64,000 nt of DNA from assembly GCA_052148715.1 (NCBI GenBank), contig JBKQHQ010000091.1, positions 1 through 64,000 of the forward strand, read 5' to 3'. Source of the DNA: JBKQHQ01 sp052148715 (GTDB taxonomy: Bacteria; Pseudomonadota; Alphaproteobacteria; Rhizobiales; Xanthobacteraceae). How positions within the stretch are numbered: the stretch's first letter is position 1; each line of letters opens with the position of its first letter. This document shows, in pieces, positions 25,501-35,797 of this stretch. The notes under the pieces are model-generated. The model was not told the DNA's origin. It saw only the letters and a program-made list of their open reading frames with translations, and ran no database searches. The position numbers were made by a program, and so were the translations under genes.

Positions 25501-26465
25501 GCGGCGCTCCGTCGAAGACGCCGCCGCAGGTCGTCGGCAAACCCGGCAATCCCGGCGGGAAAGCCAATGACGACGACGGCGAGAAGCGCGCCCAAGATGA
25601 AGCGCCAATACTGGGTCAGCGACTGCAGCTGATCCTGCAGCAAGGTGAGCGTGAGCGCGCCGATGATCGGGCCGAAGAAATTGGCAAAGCCGCCCAGCAC
25701 CGTCATGAACACGAGCTGGCCCGACTGGGTCCAATAGACGAGCTCGGGATCGGCAAGGCCGATGCGAAATCCAAGAATGGCGCCACCGACGGCGCCGAAG
25801 GCCGCCGAGATCACGAAAGCCGCCAGGCGCAACCGATGAACGTGGACGCCGAGATGCTCGGCCTTTAGCGCATTGTCGCGGACCGCCTTGAGATGCAGGC
25901 CGAAGGGCGAATGCACGATGCGCCACATCAGCAAGGCGGCGAGGATGAGCAGCGCCAGGCAGTAATAGAAGAAAGGTCCGGCGAGAAATTCGATCTTGTT
26001 GTATTGCGCGAGCTCCAGCCCAAGAATGTTCATGCGCGGCACGCGCATGCCGCTGTCGCCGCCCGTGAGGTGATAGAACTTGAAGAGGAAGGAGTAAAAC
26101 AGCATGCCGAAGGCGAGCGTCAGCATGCCGAAAAAAATACCGACATAGCGCACGCAAACGAAGCCGATCGGCAGCGCGGCCGCCATGGCCGCGAGCGCGA
26201 CCGCGAGGAGCACAAGCTCGAACGATTTGACGCCAAACACCCCCGCCATGACGGCTGCCCCATAGGCGCCGACGCCGAGAAACATCGCATGCCCGAAGGA
26301 AAGGAGGCCCGTATAGCCGAACAGCAGGTTAAAACCGATGAGCGCGATGGCGTAGCCGAAAAACGGAATCAGCAGGCCGGCGTAATAAGGCGCGGCAACG
26401 AGCGGCACGAGCGCCAGTGCCAGCGTCGCCACGAGCGCGAACACGGCCGCCGCGGGCAACCTCAT
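25497..26465 (-). CDS. livM: Branched-chain-type ABC transporter permease LivM
   Basis: A 322-residue inner-membrane permease with about nine or ten helices. The 'GYTGLLSFGHAMFLGVGAYGAA' segment near 50-71 and the 'HSPFGLHLKAVRDNALKAEHLGV' coupling-loop region near 185-207 are the LivM hallmarks. It overlaps livH and livG by four bases each, so stoichiometric co-translation is expected. Confidence 0.93.
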   Translation of the reverse strand: MRLPAAAVFALVATLALALVPLVAAPYYAGLLIPFFGYAIALIGFNLLFGYTGLLSFGHAMFLGVGAYGAAVMAGVFGVKSFELVLLAVALAAMAAALPIGFVCVRYVGIFFGMLTLAFGMLFYSFLFKFYHLTGGDSGMRVPRMNILGLELAQYNKIEFLAGPFFYYCLALLILAALLMWRIVHSPFGLHLKAVRDNALKAEHLGVHVHRLRLAAFVISAAFGAVGGAILGFRIGLADPELVYWTQSGQLVFMTVLGGFANFFGPIIGALTLTLLQDQLQSLTQYWRFILGALLAVVVIGFPAGIAGFADDLRRRLRRSAA

Positions 26466-27343
26466 GCGGCCGGCCTTCCGAACAGGCCGGCGGGACGCAG
26501 CAACAGCACCGCAATGACGATGACATAGATCGCGAGCACTTCGAGCTCGGGATAGAGCACGATCGAGTAGGCACGGATCAGGCCGACGATCAAGGCGCCG
26601 GCGAGCGCCCCGCGCATTGAACCCAGTCCGCCGATGACGACGACGGCGAAGGCTTCGATGACGAACTCGATCGCCATGTCGAGCGAAGCGGCCGCCGTCG
26701 GCACGACCAGCGCGCCGGCCGTCGTGCCAAGCACCGCACCGAGGGTGAACACGACCGAATAGACGCGCCGCACGTCGACGCCGAGCGCCTCCGCCATGGC
26801 GCGATTTTCCGCCGTGGCGCGCAGGATGCGGCCGAAATTGGTGCGCTGGAGGAAGGTTCCGAGCCCCACCGCGACGCCGATCGCAGCCGCGATCACCAGG
26901 AGATTATAGACCGGAACGCTGAAATCGCGGGCATTGATCGTGCCGTAGATCAGATAGCTGCTGTCGAGCGAGCGCGGATTGGCCCCCCAGATGAAGCGAA
27001 AAACATCCTGGAACATGAGGACCAGGGCGAACGTGAGCAGCAGCTGAAAGCTTTCGTCGCGTCCGTAAACGGTGCGCAAGAGCCGCTCGATCGGCGGACC
27101 GATGAAGCCCAGCAAGATGCCCGAGACGACGAGACCAGGCAGGATCAGCCAGGAAGGCAGACCGAGGCCGGTCGCATAGTTGATGAAGGTGATGCCGAAA
27201 TAAGCGCCGAGTGCGTAGAACGAGCCGCAGGCGAGATTAACGATTTTTTGCACGCCGAACACCAGCTGCAATCCGGCGGCGACCAGAAACAAGACGGCGG
27301 CGTGAAACACGCCGCCGAGCAGAATGTTGGCAGACGCGGACAT
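26462..27343 (-). CDS. livH: Branched-chain-type ABC transporter permease LivH
   Basis: A 293-residue permease with about eight helices. The conserved 'FGRILRATAENRAMAEALGVDVRRVYS' coupling loop (about 170-196) and 'VIEAFAVVVIGGLGSMRGALAGA' near the end identify it as LivH. It is separated from the binding-protein gene by a G/C-rich inverted repeat (27366-27471), which may lower permease expression relative to the binding protein. Confidence 0.93.
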   Translation of the reverse strand: MSASANILLGGVFHAAVLFLVAAGLQLVFGVQKIVNLACGSFYALGAYFGITFINYATGLGLPSWLILPGLVVSGILLGFIGPPIERLLRTVYGRDESFQLLLTFALVLMFQDVFRFIWGANPRSLDSSYLIYGTINARDFSVPVYNLLVIAAAIGVAVGLGTFLQRTNFGRILRATAENRAMAEALGVDVRRVYSVVFTLGAVLGTTAGALVVPTAAASLDMAIEFVIEAFAVVVIGGLGSMRGALAGALIVGLIRAYSIVLYPELEVLAIYVIVIAVLLLRPAGLFGRPAA

Positions 27344-27365
27344 CGATCCGCTAGGCGGCGCTTGT

Positions 27366-27471
27366 CCCCTCCCCCGCTTGCTGGGGAGGGTTAGGGAGGG
27401 GGCTTTGCAACAAGCGCTGTGCTCGCGGCCTTACCCCCTCCCCAACCCTCCCCCGCAAGCGGGGAAGGGAG
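27366..27471. repeat. C-rich inverted-repeat element G
   Basis: Left part about 27366-27402 (CCCCTCCCCCGCTTGCTGGG start) and right part about 27433-27471 are reverse-complementary, and each also folds on itself. The element lies inside the transporter operon between the binding-protein gene and livH. Confidence 0.75.
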
Positions 27472-27529
27472 CCAACCGCTGTGCCCACCTCACGGACCAC
27501 TGCTCCCATGTCCTGTCGCCCGTTCCGGA

Positions 27530-28807
27530 TCAAACCTTGAACTGCGCGTTCTTGATCCAGTCCCAGAAATTGGCTCCGGGCGGCTTCTGCAAGTCGGTGG
27601 AGAACATCGTCTCGAAGGTGCCGAGCGTCACGAAGTCGTATTTGTTGTCGTGGGTCGTGAAGCCCTGCACGAACGTCTGCTCGGCGATGTGGTCCTTGCG
27701 CCACGAGCCCTTGCCGCCGAGACTTTCGACTGACAGCCCGACCATCGCATCGATAACGTCGTCCTGCGACGGCCAGCTGCCGTTCTTTGCCCTCGCCGCC
27801 GTCTCGACCGCCGCCTTGTAGGAGGCAAGGGCGAAATAGGCGCGATCGGCTTCCCATTCCGGGTAGTCCTTGTAGGTTTTTTCGTACCAGGCAACGAATT
27901 CCTTCGCCAAAGGCGATGCGTTCGGATTGGCGAAGTAGAGCGTGTTATGGCCGAACAGCATGCCCTCGGGCGTGAACTCCTTCTTCATCAAGGTGTGCTG
28001 CCACCCGGCGGCCGGAAAGACGAGCTTCGTCTCGGTGGTCAGCCCGGCCGCATGCGCCTGCTTCATGAAAACAGGAAGATCGGCGAACAACAACGAGGAG
28101 AAGATCAGGTCGGGCTTGGCCGCCTTCAGCGCGGCCACATGGCTCGTGAGGTCCATGGTGCCGACCTTGGGCCATTGCTCGGTAACCACGTTGTGCTCGA
28201 TGTTGAAGCGCTTGAGCATCGCGGTGAAGGCCGCCATGTTGTTGCGGCCGTAGGAATAGTCGGGGTTGATGCCAGCAACGTTGACGAACTTGCCTTTCCA
28301 ATACTTGATCGTCAGCAGCGAGGACATGACGGCCTCGCACTCGTTGTCGGTGCTGCGGAAAAGGTAGCGCGGATTGGGAATTTTTTCGTCCACGCCGTCC
28401 TGCGTCGTGCCGTCCCAATAGATCGTCAGCGCGCGGGATTCTTCCACCACCGGTCCGAGCGCGAGCCCGACGCCGGTCGAGATGATGCCCTGCACGCAGT
28501 CCACCTTCTCCTGCTGCACGAGCTTGCTGAAGCGCTCGATGGTATCCTTGGGCGAGGACTCTTCCTCGATCACCAGCTCGATCTTGCGGCCGGCGATGCC
28601 GCCCCCGGTGTTGAAGCGCTCGACTGCCCATTGCGTCGCGCGGGTTCCGTTCTCGCCGGGGGCCGCGGCGATGCCGGAGCGCGGGGCGAGAATGCCGATC
28701 CGCACCGGCTTCGCTTGCGCAATTGCCGGGGCGAAGACTTCCCCGGTGGCCGACAAAGCGCCGATCGCGGCGGCGGATTGCAGCAGGGTGCGACGTGAGA
28801 TGGACAT
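27530..28807 (-). CDS. ABC transporter periplasmic substrate-binding protein (LivJ/K-like)
   Basis: A 425-residue type I periplasmic binding protein. It has a Tat-like signal (ISRRTLLQS at 3-11, hydrophobic to about 31), then the mature start KPVRIGILAPRSGIAAAPGE. The central 'YLFRSTDNECEAVMSSLLTIKYWKGKFV' and 'GINPDYSYGRNNMAAFTAML' stretches match the amide/urea/aromatic-acid branch more than classic LivK. Ligand therefore probably not leucine, but this is inference. GGGAGG lies seven bases before ATG, and an operator-like palindrome lies at 28873-28882. Confidence 0.9.
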   Translation of the reverse strand: MSISRRTLLQSAAAIGALSATGEVFAPAIAQAKPVRIGILAPRSGIAAAPGENGTRATQWAVERFNTGGGIAGRKIELVIEEESSPKDTIERFSKLVQQEKVDCVQGIISTGVGLALGPVVEESRALTIYWDGTTQDGVDEKIPNPRYLFRSTDNECEAVMSSLLTIKYWKGKFVNVAGINPDYSYGRNNMAAFTAMLKRFNIEHNVVTEQWPKVGTMDLTSHVAALKAAKPDLIFSSLLFADLPVFMKQAHAAGLTTETKLVFPAAGWQHTLMKKEFTPEGMLFGHNTLYFANPNASPLAKEFVAWYEKTYKDYPEWEADRAYFALASYKAAVETAARAKNGSWPSQDDVIDAMVGLSVESLGGKGSWRKDHIAEQTFVQGFTTHDNKYDFVTLGTFETMFSTDLQKPPGANFWDWIKNAQFKV

Positions 28808-28872
28808 CGATTGCCTCCCTTGAGTTGTTGTTGCCAGGTCGCGTTACCGGGCCGATTTTTCTCGTTGACTCA

Positions 28873-28882
28873 TGATATATCA
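28873..28882. promoter_or_regulatory. Putative GntR operator, site 2
   Basis: TGATATATCA, identical to site 1, lies 66 bases upstream of the binding-protein ATG. Read on the minus strand it is preceded by CCGC, as site 3 is on the plus strand. Confidence 0.55.
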
Positions 28883-28950
28883 GCGGCATGTCACCAACAA
28901 GCACAGACGCACGTGTCATTCCGGCCCCGCCGAGGCGCGCGCACAACCGC

Positions 28951-29087
28951 CATCCCGGGCCTCGTGCCCGGGACCCATCGCTCCACAAGCTCGACCGGGG
29001 AAATATTGGCGCGTGAGGCGCAGGCGGTGATCACTTGAAGCGCCAGCATTTGTTGCTTGATGGATCCCGGGCACGAGGCCCGGGATG
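28951..29087. repeat. Inverted-repeat element A, copy 2
   Basis: Arms 28951-28978 and 29060-29087 match those of copy 1 (628-761) with a single substitution in the right arm. The sequence between the arms is different from copy 1. It lies between the DUF6166 gene and the binding-protein promoter. Confidence 0.85.
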
Positions 29088-29114
29088 ACGCAATTGCACG
29101 GCTCGCACCATGCC

Positions 29115-29414
29115 TCAGCGCTTCTCGCGACGGCGCAGAAAAGCATCGATCTCGTCCCCGTTGAGCGTCCAGTCTTGGTCGAGGTCGGCGACGATCTCTT
29201 TCATGAAGGGCTCGGACAGACCGACCGCGCGCTCCTTGTCGCCGAGGTAATCGAACAGAATCGCCAGCGCCAACTGCTGCGGGCTCGCGCCTTCGTAGGT
29301 CCATTCGAAACCATATTTGGTAAAACGCTTGACCTCGTAGTGCTCGTCGAGGCGCTTGCCGTCGACCGTGACCACCAGTCCGTCGATGGTACGTTTTCCC
29401 TCGTAGGTCTTCAT
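29115..29414 (-). CDS. DUF6166-like small protein
   Basis: A 99-residue soluble protein starting MKTYEGKRTIDGLVVTVDGK, with 'YGFEWTYEGASPQQLALAIL' (about 34-53) in the middle. This pattern resembles DUF6166, a family without known function. It starts three bases after the gntR stop, so the two are co-transcribed. Confidence 0.75.
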   Translation of the reverse strand: MKTYEGKRTIDGLVVTVDGKRLDEHYEVKRFTKYGFEWTYEGASPQQLALAILFDYLGDKERAVGLSEPFMKEIVADLDQDWTLNGDEIDAFLRRREKR

Positions 29415-29417
29415 GGT

Positions 29418-30170
29418 TCACACCGATACGGTTGCGCGCGTGAAACTCTCCACATAGTCCATCAGCTTGTCGCTTCCGCGCGCGGCGGCGTCCGTGTCGC
29501 CCTTGGCGATCGCGCGCGCCTGGTTGGCATGCAGCCGTGCGCAGAGCGGCAAGTCGGCCGCCTCCCGGTAGTGCATGTACCAGAAGCGACGCGACAGACC
29601 CTGCAAGAGCTTCATCGCGCGGGCGGCAAAATCGTTGTGGGCGGCTTCGACCATCAGCTGATTGAGCTCGCGGTCGAGCCGCATGAAGGCGATGTCGTCG
29701 TTGGTCTTCGCCGCCGCGTCCATGCCACGCGCGATCTCGAGCAGCTTCTCCCGCTGCTCGCTCGTGGCACGCTCCGCGCCGGCACGGCTCAGCAGCCGTT
29801 CGAGCTCGCGGCGCACCTCGAGCAGCAGCAGTTGGTGCCGCGGGTTGAGGTCGGAGACCAGAATGCCCTTGCGCGGAAGAATCGTCACCAATCCTTCGCG
29901 TGCCAGGCGCTGTAACGCCTCGCGGATCGGCGTGCGGCCGATGCCGCAGGTCGCCGAGAGCATCTGCTCGGAGAGAATTTCGCCGGGCTTGAGCCGGAGC
30001 GTCACGATCTGCTCTTCGATCACCCGGTAGGCTTGCTCGGTCAGCGTCTCGGCCCGCTGGACGGTTAAGGTCGCCAGGCGATCGCGCCGGGAGACGGACG
30101 TCGGCTTGTGCGATCCGCCCGTTCGGCCCACCCCCGTCTTGCGCAGCGCAACGCTCTTGGTTCTGACCAC
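29418..30170 (-). CDS. GntR-family transcriptional regulator, FCD type
   Basis: From GTG 30170 the protein is 250 residues. The winged helix (about 32-100) includes LTEQAYRVIEEQIVTLRLKPG and the recognition segment GIGRTPIREALQRLAREGLV. The C-terminal all-helical FCD domain (about 110-240) senses a small, usually acidic ligand, with candidate metal-site histidines in HYREAAD and LHANQ. An open frame extends to 30257 but crosses the putative operator at 30220-30229; AAGAGG lies ten bases before the GTG. Likely an autoregulated repressor of the neighbouring importer. Confidence 0.85.
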   Translation of the reverse strand: MVRTKSVALRKTGVGRTGGSHKPTSVSRRDRLATLTVQRAETLTEQAYRVIEEQIVTLRLKPGEILSEQMLSATCGIGRTPIREALQRLAREGLVTILPRKGILVSDLNPRHQLLLLEVRRELERLLSRAGAERATSEQREKLLEIARGMDAAAKTNDDIAFMRLDRELNQLMVEAAHNDFAARAMKLLQGLSRRFWYMHYREAADLPLCARLHANQARAIAKGDTDAAARGSDKLMDYVESFTRATVSV

Positions 30171-30219
30171 GTCGCCGATGCCTCTTCGCCTCGCCGAGAA
30201 TGCACGATTGCAAAACCGC

Positions 30220-30229
30220 TGATATATGT
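30220..30229. promoter_or_regulatory. Putative GntR operator, site 3
   Basis: GCTGATATATGTGTCG contains the left half and centre of the TGATATATCA palindrome. It lies between the regulator gene (GTG at 30170, minus strand) and the plus-strand membrane protein gene at 30299, so it could control both. Confidence 0.45.
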
Positions 30230-30298
30230 GTCGTATATTACGGACCCTGATTTTCACCCGTCAAGAGCAGGGTGGGCGATTGCGCAGGATCGCGAGCC

Positions 30299-30676
30299 AT
30301 GCCCCAAGATGCCGTGCTCCCCCTCGCCTTGTTCATGGCCCTGATGCTTTCCTGCTCGATGCACGGCTTGGCCGCCAGCGGTCACTTTCCGAAGGAGCAC
30401 CGGTCGGCGGCGCTGAGCGCGGGGGCCGGGCCGTTCGTCCTGTTCGGCTCTCTCCTGCTGTCGTTCCTATCACTTGCCACCGGCCTCATGCTCGCCGCCC
30501 GCATGATCCCCTGGTATGCCGCGGTGATCGGCGGCGGCGCCATGGTGCTGGCGGCGCCGCTGGTGCTGCAGTTGTTTTCCGACGCCACCGTCAATGGCCG
30601 CGTGGCGCTGATCGTGCTTTCCGGCGCCAGCGCGGTCTTGGCCGTGAGCTTGATCGGGATGGCGGGGCGCCTGTAG
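30299..30676 (+). CDS. Small four-helix membrane protein, 125 aa
   Basis: Begins MPQDAVLPLALFMALMLSCS and has four hydrophobic helices (about 5-25, 43-66, 71-93, 99-122). No family recognised. It is divergent from gntR and shares its upstream region with operator site 3. AGGA lies about nine bases before ATG 30299; a GTG at 30272 is also possible. Confidence 0.6.
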   Translation: MPQDAVLPLALFMALMLSCSMHGLAASGHFPKEHRSAALSAGAGPFVLFGSLLLSFLSLATGLMLAARMIPWYAAVIGGGAMVLAAPLVLQLFSDATVNGRVALIVLSGASAVLAVSLIGMAGRL

Positions 30677-30778
30677 CGCGGAGTAGCCCATGTCGCCATA
30701 GCCGGCTGCATTCGGCGTCTCACCGATGACCGGCGCATCCGGCACTATCGTCGGGTCGACGAAAGCAACGGGGCTCCC

Positions 30779-31495
30779 ATGAACGATCTTAAGATGTCTC
30801 ACTGCACAGGTGCGTTTGGAATAGCAAGCGTCGTCCTGTGGCTGAGCCAATTCCCGCTGTACATGATGGGGAATCCGCCGTCCGTCTACGACGGCGCGGC
30901 ATTCGGTCAACACCTCTTGAGCATCAAGAGTATCGCCTTCACGCGGATCCTGCTCGACCAAGGCGTTTATGTTACCATGATGGTGTTTGCGGCAGGCTTC
31001 CGCCACCTGATCCGGAAGGCGCGGCCGGACCATGAATGGGTTGGCACGTTGGTCTTCGGCGCCGCCCTGGTCTGGTTGGCGGTCACGCTCGTTGCCGACG
31101 GGCTCGAAGGCGGCGCGGTTCTCGACGCCCTGAGCGGCAAGGCCGATTCTTCGGCAGTGAGAGCTTTGATCGAGGGGACGCTGCTGATCTATAATGGCTC
31201 GACGGCCTTCGTGATCACCGGACTATTTCTCGCCTCCGCAGGTTACGCGACATTCGCCACGGGCGTGCTCCCCAGATGGACCGGGGTCGTCGCCTATGTC
31301 GGCGCTGCACTCTGTGTCGCGTGCGTTCCCGCAATGTACGGCGGCGCGGTCAACTACGGCGGTTTCTACAATGCGGGCGGATGGGGGCCGGCTCTCATCG
31401 CCAACTTCCCGCCGGCGATCTGGTTCTTGATCGTTAGCATCGTGATGATCCGGAAGCGGGAAGCCCTTCCCTTCGCGAGGAATTCATTGCCATGA
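30779..31495 (+). CDS. Six-helix membrane protein, 238 aa
   Basis: An integral membrane protein with about six helices (near 12-33, 61-82, 88-110, 138-157, 165-188, 208-228). It loosely resembles DUF4386-type proteins. No catalytic motif was found. Its stop overlaps the start of the dehydrogenase gene (ATGA, 31492-31495), so the two are expressed together and the protein may belong to the same pathway. Confidence 0.7.
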   Translation: MNDLKMSHCTGAFGIASVVLWLSQFPLYMMGNPPSVYDGAAFGQHLLSIKSIAFTRILLDQGVYVTMMVFAAGFRHLIRKARPDHEWVGTLVFGAALVWLAVTLVADGLEGGAVLDALSGKADSSAVRALIEGTLLIYNGSTAFVITGLFLASAGYATFATGVLPRWTGVVAYVGAALCVACVPAMYGGAVNYGGFYNAGGWGPALIANFPPAIWFLIVSIVMIRKREALPFARNSLP

Positions 31496-32478
31496 TCACC
31501 TGCGCCTTGGTTGGATATGGTTGGTGGGGTCGCACCATCACCAGCCGCATCGCGGGATCCGAGCAAATCAGGATCCGCACCGTGGTGGATCGCGCCGACG
31601 CGGCCCGACAGGACGCCGGCGCCGCGGGCTTCGGGGTCTGTGAGGACCTGGGCGACGCGCTCAACGATCCGGTGATCAACGCGGTCATCGTGGCAACCCC
31701 GCACTCGCTGCACGAGGCGCAGGTCGTTGCCGCGGCGCAGGCCGGCAAGCACGTTTTTTGCGAGAAGCCGCTCGGCTTGACCTTTGCCAGCGCGGAGCGA
31801 TCGGTCGTCGCTTGCCGCGCCGCCGGCGTGCGGTTGGGGATCGGTCACGAGCGGCGGTTCGAGCCGGCTATCGAGCGGCTGGCGCGGCTCGTGCGCGGCG
31901 GACAACTCGGAAAAGTCTTGCACGCCGAGGCCGATTTCAGCCACGACCTGATCGCCCGCCTACCCGATGACAATTGGCGCAATGATCCGCGCGAATGTCC
32001 GGCCGGCGCCATGACCGGCAGCGGCATCCATCTCACCGACCTGCTGATCTGGATGTTCGGACGCGCCGACAGCGTATCCGCCGTGACCGTGCGCGTAGCC
32101 GGCCGGGACGTGGGCACGAGCGCCCAACTGCGCTTCGTGAGCGGCGTGACCGCCTCGATCGGTGCCATTCTGGCGACGCCGCTCTACATCCGCTGCCGCG
32201 TCTTCGGCACCGAGGCCTGGGCCGAGGTCGTGAACGAGGCGCATCCGGATTCGCCGAGCGGCGTGACGCGCCTCGTGCAGACACGCTCCGGCGAGGCGGC
32301 GACCGTCGAGGAATTCGCCTGGACGGATACGATCAAGGCCAACCTCGAGGCCTTTGCGGCCGCGGTCGAAGGCCGCGGCGAGTACCGTTTCGCGGAAATG
32401 GAGCTCGTGCACAATATCGAGTTGCTCGAAGCGATCACGACTTCGGCCAACGACCGTCAGACGATATTCATGCGTTAA
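31492..32478 (+). CDS. Gfo/Idh/MocA-family oxidoreductase
   Basis: A 328-residue NAD(P)-dependent dehydrogenase. The Rossmann fold begins VGYGWWG (7-13), and the signature EKP is at 91-93 (VFCEKPLG). The C-terminal alpha/beta domain has GSGIHLTDLLIWMFG with the conserved histidine near 179. Members oxidise or reduce sugars, inositols or related hydroxy compounds. Here it sits between a membrane protein and a UbiD/ligase pair, so the substrate may be non-sugar. Confidence 0.87.
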   Translation: MITCALVGYGWWGRTITSRIAGSEQIRIRTVVDRADAARQDAGAAGFGVCEDLGDALNDPVINAVIVATPHSLHEAQVVAAAQAGKHVFCEKPLGLTFASAERSVVACRAAGVRLGIGHERRFEPAIERLARLVRGGQLGKVLHAEADFSHDLIARLPDDNWRNDPRECPAGAMTGSGIHLTDLLIWMFGRADSVSAVTVRVAGRDVGTSAQLRFVSGVTASIGAILATPLYIRCRVFGTEAWAEVVNEAHPDSPSGVTRLVQTRSGEAATVEEFAWTDTIKANLEAFAAAVEGRGEYRFAEMELVHNIELLEAITTSANDRQTIFMR

Positions 32479-32594
32479 GCGGGCGAACAGAAACCCCCCA
32501 CCGCCCTATCCGGTACGGCCCTGCGCCTCTATGATTATCGCGCCGACCGACGCGCGGGCAGCCCTCACCGCAGCGGTCGAATTCAGGTGCTCAA

Positions 32595-34031
32595 ATGACC
32601 CTAACAGCCAAGCGGGCTGACGCTGCCAAGTCGCCGAAGGATGCCGAGGGATCGCGCCCGATCACGAGCCTGCGCGCGTGGCTCGCGCATTTGGCGGCGC
32701 GCGATCGATTGGCGCTCGCCCGCCCGGGCGTCAATCTGCGGTTCGAGCTTGCGGCGATCGCCAAGCGGCTGGACGGAACGAAGGCGACGTTCTTTCCGGC
32801 GCCGGCGGGACATACCACACCGGTCATCTCGGGGCTGGTCTCCGATCGCACCTGGATCAGCGAGGCCATGGGCGTGACGCCCGATCGACTGCTGCAACGC
32901 TTCCAGCAGGCGGCGGCCGAGCCATTGCCCTGGCGCGAGGTCGGCAAGGCCCCGGCGCAGGCGGTGGTGACCCGCGAGCCCGATCTGGCGCGGCTGCTGC
33001 CCATCCCTACCCACAACGAATTCGACAACGGCCCCTACATCACGGCCGGCCTGCTGATCGCCCGCAATCCGCGCAGCGGCATTCAGAACGTCACCATCCA
33101 CCGGCTGCAGCTGACCGGCCGCAATCGCCTCGGCGTGCTGCTGTTGCCACGGCACACCTTGAACTTTCAGCAAGCCGCCGAGCAGGAAGGCCACGATCTG
33201 CCGGTCGCCATCGTGGTCGGGGTCGATCCGCTGACGCTCCTCGCCTCCCAGGCGATCCTGCCGATCGACCGCGACGAGCTCGAGGTCGCCGGCGCGTTGC
33301 AGGGCCGCGCGCTGCCGGTGGTGAAATGCATCACCAACGACGTCCGCGTTCCCGCCGAGGCGGAGATCGTGCTGGAAGGACGCCTGCTCGCACGGGTGCG
33401 CGAGCCCGAGGGCCCGTTCGGTGAATTCCCGCAATATTACGGCGAGCGCGCCGATCAGCACGTGGTCGAGATCGACGCGGTCACGCAGCGGACGCACCCG
33501 CTGTTCCACACCATCGTCGGCGGCGGCCTCGAGCACCTCCTGCTCGGCGCCATTCCGCGCGAGGCGACGATGCTGGCACACCTGCAGCGAAGTTTTCCGG
33601 GCGTGCTGGACGTGCATCTCTCGCGCGGCGGGGTCTGCCGCTATCATCTCTATGTCAAGCTCAAGAAGCGCAGCGAAGGCGAAGCCAAGAACGTCATGCT
33701 CGGCGCCTTCGCGGGCCATTACGACATCAAGCATGTCATCGTCGTCGACGACGACGTGGACATCCATGATCCGGCCGAGGTCGAATGGGCGGTGGCAACG
33801 CGCGCGCAGGCCGACCGCGACGTTGTGATCGTCCCCAATGCACAAGGCTCGAAGCTCGATCCCTCGACCCGCGGGGGGGTCGGCGCCAAGATGGGCATCG
33901 ACGCCACGGTGCCGCTCGATGCGCCGGAGTTCCGCTACCGGCGCATCCGCGTTCCCGGCGAGGAGAGCGTCGATCTTGCAGCCGTGCTCGAAGCGCAAGC
34001 GGACGGCTGGCGTCAATACGCGCCCGAGTAA
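32595..34031 (+). CDS. UbiD-family prenylated-FMN decarboxylase
   Basis: UbiD enzymes reversibly decarboxylate unsaturated or aromatic acids with prenylated FMN. In this 478-residue protein N165 and R170 (NVTIHR), then E272 and E277 (PEGPFGE), have the spacing of N168, R173, E277 and E282 of yeast Fdc1, so the catalytic set is intact; H187 is a likely metal ligand. No ubiX flavin prenyltransferase is in the window. The acyl-CoA ligase starts three bases later, which suggests an aromatic or heteroaromatic acid pathway, not ubiquinone synthesis. A long antisense frame here is a composition artefact. Confidence 0.9.
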   Translation: MTLTAKRADAAKSPKDAEGSRPITSLRAWLAHLAARDRLALARPGVNLRFELAAIAKRLDGTKATFFPAPAGHTTPVISGLVSDRTWISEAMGVTPDRLLQRFQQAAAEPLPWREVGKAPAQAVVTREPDLARLLPIPTHNEFDNGPYITAGLLIARNPRSGIQNVTIHRLQLTGRNRLGVLLLPRHTLNFQQAAEQEGHDLPVAIVVGVDPLTLLASQAILPIDRDELEVAGALQGRALPVVKCITNDVRVPAEAEIVLEGRLLARVREPEGPFGEFPQYYGERADQHVVEIDAVTQRTHPLFHTIVGGGLEHLLLGAIPREATMLAHLQRSFPGVLDVHLSRGGVCRYHLYVKLKKRSEGEAKNVMLGAFAGHYDIKHVIVVDDDVDIHDPAEVEWAVATRAQADRDVVIVPNAQGSKLDPSTRGGVGAKMGIDATVPLDAPEFRYRRIRVPGEESVDLAAVLEAQADGWRQYAPE

Positions 34032-34034
34032 GGC

Positions 34035-35585
<1,551 letters not shown>

Positions 35586-35797
35586 CCGGGTGCCTCAGCC
35601 GCCAATCGGTTTGGAGGCCTCGGGCTTGTGCGGTGGACCGTGTGTGTCACACTGACAGCACTGGACGCCCAGCAGTCGGATCGTCGCATGATGACGCAAG
35701 GCTGCCGCTTACTGCACTACCAATCTGTTGGGCGCTTCCTCAGGAGCAACCGGCTTCGATCGTGCAGCAGGTTCGGCGCGATATCAGGAGGATGCAG

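Noticed and set aside
27366..27471. Possible CRISPR-like or tandem array of C-rich units
   Set aside because: Only two arms in inverted orientation, no regular spacers; it is an inverted repeat.
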